A DNA stretch of 64,000 nucleotides from Fluviicola sp. (GTDB lineage Bacteria > Bacteroidota > Bacteroidia > Flavobacteriales_D > Crocinitomicaceae), in contig NVXU02000039.1 of assembly GCA_002734065.2 (NCBI GenBank), forward strand, positions 1-64,000, in the 5' to 3' direction. The notes beneath the pieces were generated by a model that was not told where the DNA came from, did not search any database, and worked only from the letters and a program-made list of their open reading frames with translations. This document shows, one piece after another, positions 62,483-64,000 of the stretch (positions are counted from its first letter, which is position 1; each line of letters begins with the position of its first letter). The position numbers and the translations under genes are program-made.

Positions 62483-63545
62483 AAGAATTCTCTTTCTTGC
62501 CCCATACCCGCATGCCGAAGCACCGTCGCAACGCTTTCGATTTGAGCAATATTTTGATTTTCTCAAAGAGCAAGGCTACGAAATAGAAATGCACTCTTTT
62601 CTCAATGAAAGAACATGGAGCACCATCTATAATCACGGTTCATTCTTTGCTAAAGCAATCGGGATTTTAGGTAGTTTTTGGAGAAGAAAGCTTTTGCTGT
62701 TTAAAATTCGAAAATTCGATTACATTTTCATTCACAGAGAAGCATCCATGATTGGACCTCCAATTTTTGAGTGGGTAATTGCAAAGGTTTTCAAAAGAAA
62801 ATACATCTATGATTATGACGATGCAATTTGGTTGCCTAATTTCAGTCAACAGAATGCAAAGTTTCAAAAACTGAAAGCTTACGGCAAGGTAAAAAAGATC
62901 ATCAAATGGGCAGATGTTGTGACAACAGGCAATTCTTTCTTGCAAGAATACGCTAAGCAGTACAATGATAATGTGGTAGTCATTCCAACGACAATTGACC
63001 TTAAAAACAGTCATAACCAATCGAGTAAGCAATCAAATTCTCTCGTAAATATTGGTTGGACAGGTTCACACACTACGATGTCTTACCTTGACGCATTAAT
63101 TCCTGTGCTGCAAGAATTAGAGAAAGAACTAGCCTTCACTTTCACCATAATTTCCAATGAAGAACCGAACTATGATTTACAATCTTTGCGTTTTGTAAAA
63201 TGGAAAAAAGCAACTGAAATAAACGACCTAGCAAGCATCAACATTGGTGTTATGCCACTGACCGATAGTGAATGGGCAAAAGGTAAGTGTGGATTCAAAG
63301 CATTGCAATACATGGCATTGAAAATTCCAGCGGTTATTTCGCCTGTTGGAGTCAATACGGAGATTGTTGAAAACGGAAAGAATGGTTACCTTTGCACCAC
63401 CAATGAAGAATGGAAAGAGTGTTTAAGCATTCTCATAAAAGACCAACAATTGCGCGAACAAATTGGAGAAAAAGGTTATAAAACCGTTCGCACTAAATAT
63501 TCAGTTGAAGCCAATCGCGACAACTATTTAAACTTATTTCAATGA
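62475..63545 (+). CDS. Glycosyltransferase, GT4-like
   Basis: 356 residues. 'FLAPYPHAEAPSQRFRFEQYF' with the acceptor-binding Arg, 'FIHREASMIGPPIFEW', 'YDYDDAIWLPN' and the C-terminal 'KCGFKALQYMALKIPAVISPVGVN' region identify a GT4-type enzyme. It overlaps the GT4 gene by 8 bp and is in turn overlapped by rdgB (ATGA). It adds a sugar in the surface-glycan pathway; donor unknown. Confidence 0.88.
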   Translation: MSKRILFLAPYPHAEAPSQRFRFEQYFDFLKEQGYEIEMHSFLNERTWSTIYNHGSFFAKAIGILGSFWRRKLLLFKIRKFDYIFIHREASMIGPPIFEWVIAKVFKRKYIYDYDDAIWLPNFSQQNAKFQKLKAYGKVKKIIKWADVVTTGNSFLQEYAKQYNDNVVVIPTTIDLKNSHNQSSKQSNSLVNIGWTGSHTTMSYLDALIPVLQELEKELAFTFTIISNEEPNYDLQSLRFVKWKKATEINDLASINIGVMPLTDSEWAKGKCGFKALQYMALKIPAVISPVGVNTEIVENGKNGYLCTTNEEWKECLSILIKDQQLREQIGEKGYKTVRTKYSVEANRDNYLNLFQ

Positions 63546-64000
63546 TCAAATTAGTATTTGCAACAGCCAACCAGAATAAGGTAATCGAAATTGATAACCT
63601 CTTGCCGGAAACCATACTACTTACTTCTTTAAAAGAGTTAGGACAAAAAAAAGACATTCCAGAAACGTCTAAAACGATTGAGGGGAATGCCGTTCAGAAA
63701 GCAAATTTCATCACGGATAAATTCAATGTCAACTGTTTTGCGGATGACACAGGATTAGAAATAAATGCACTCAAAGGAGAACCTGGAGTGAATTCTGCAA
63801 GATATGCCGGCAGCGAAAAAGATGCTGACCTGAACATTAAAAAAGTTCTCCAAAACATGGACGGCATCACAAAACGAGGTGCGCAATTTAAAACGGTCAT
63901 TGCGTTGAACTTAAACGGAGAACAGCATTTATTCTTCGGTGTTGTAAAAGGAACTATCAGAAAACAGCGTATCGGACAGAACGGTTTTGGCTACGATCCG
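63542..64000 (+). CDS. rdgB: Non-canonical purine NTP pyrophosphatase, cut by window end
   Basis: RdgB/HAM1-type protein with 153 residues visible and no stop before the edge; the family is about 190-200 residues, so some 40-45 residues are outside. Motifs: 'LVFATANQNKVIEI' at the start, 'ETSKTIEGNAVQKA', 'CFADDTGLEINALKGEPGVNSARYAG' and 'IGQNGFGYDP'. It hydrolyses dITP and XTP to keep them out of DNA and RNA. Its ATG overlaps the glycosyltransferase stop (ATGA), so it is co-transcribed with the glycan genes although its role is unrelated. Confidence 0.95.
   Translation, partial: MIKLVFATANQNKVIEIDNLLPETILLTSLKELGQKKDIPETSKTIEGNAVQKANFITDKFNVNCFADDTGLEINALKGEPGVNSARYAGSEKDADLNIKKVLQNMDGITKRGAQFKTVIALNLNGEQHLFFGVVKGTIRKQRIGQNGFGYDP

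Overview
The window is chromosomal DNA from an AT-rich member of the Bacteroidota, most likely Flavobacteriales and perhaps Crocinitomicaceae-like. The pointers are type IX secretion (T9SS) partners (PorP/SprF, PorV/PorQ, an OmpA/TPR protein like PorE, and giant proteins with T9SS-type C-terminal domains), a TonB-dependent receptor with a carboxypeptidase-regulatory-like domain, a bacterial GGGP synthase, DUF4783, and -7 promoter elements of the TAnnTTTG/A type. I see no rRNA, tRNA, CRISPR array, prophage or transposase.

Region 1 (1-5.1 kb) holds a heptanucleotide array, a short-chain dehydrogenase, a large AsmA-like protein, and an ECF-type sigma factor coupled by an ATGA overlap to a tiny membrane protein. 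Region 2 (5.1-19.9 kb, minus strand) is a surface-protein block. It has a secreted protein of unknown function, a 2045-residue LamG/beta-helix/repeat protein, a leucine-rich-repeat protein, and a LytTR regulator with its propeller-type sensor kinase. Paired direct repeats 20 bp apart lie upstream of both the regulator and the LRR protein and look like LytTR operators.

Region 3 (20-37 kb) holds a nitrobindin-like protein, a PorP/SprF plus PorE-like pair, a DUF1624 membrane protein, a DUF4886/PKD protein, HIT and GreA, and a trio of TonB-dependent receptor, 1416-residue T9SS-type protein and PorV-like protein. Region 4 (36.6-40.6 kb) is housekeeping: phosphopantetheinyl transferase, GGGP synthase, a GldL-like membrane protein, NadC, a DUF4783 protein and RlmH.

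Region 5 (40.6-63.5 kb) is a surface-polysaccharide locus. It contains a multi-pass membrane protein, an ABC exporter, five or six glycosyltransferases, two asparagine-synthase-like proteins, an FkbM and a second methyltransferase, an NDP-sugar epimerase, two OafA-type acyltransferases, and an MBOAT/SGNH acylation pair. RdgB begins at the right edge and is cut by it.

The most unusual content is non-coding. (i) From 38 to 61 kb, six blocks carry a repeated hairpin with a nearly constant 13-nt core (TTCGAGAGCCTCA) and flanking arms that differ between copies but stay complementary. Copies are often paired head to head, sometimes nested, and in three cases an arm supplies a gene's TAG stop codon. 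(ii) A 39-bp perfect direct repeat brackets one acyltransferase gene, which looks like a recently inserted single-gene cassette. (iii) There is a 13-unit, 21-bp minisatellite. (iv) A GIY-YIG nuclease gene sits between two of the hairpin blocks.
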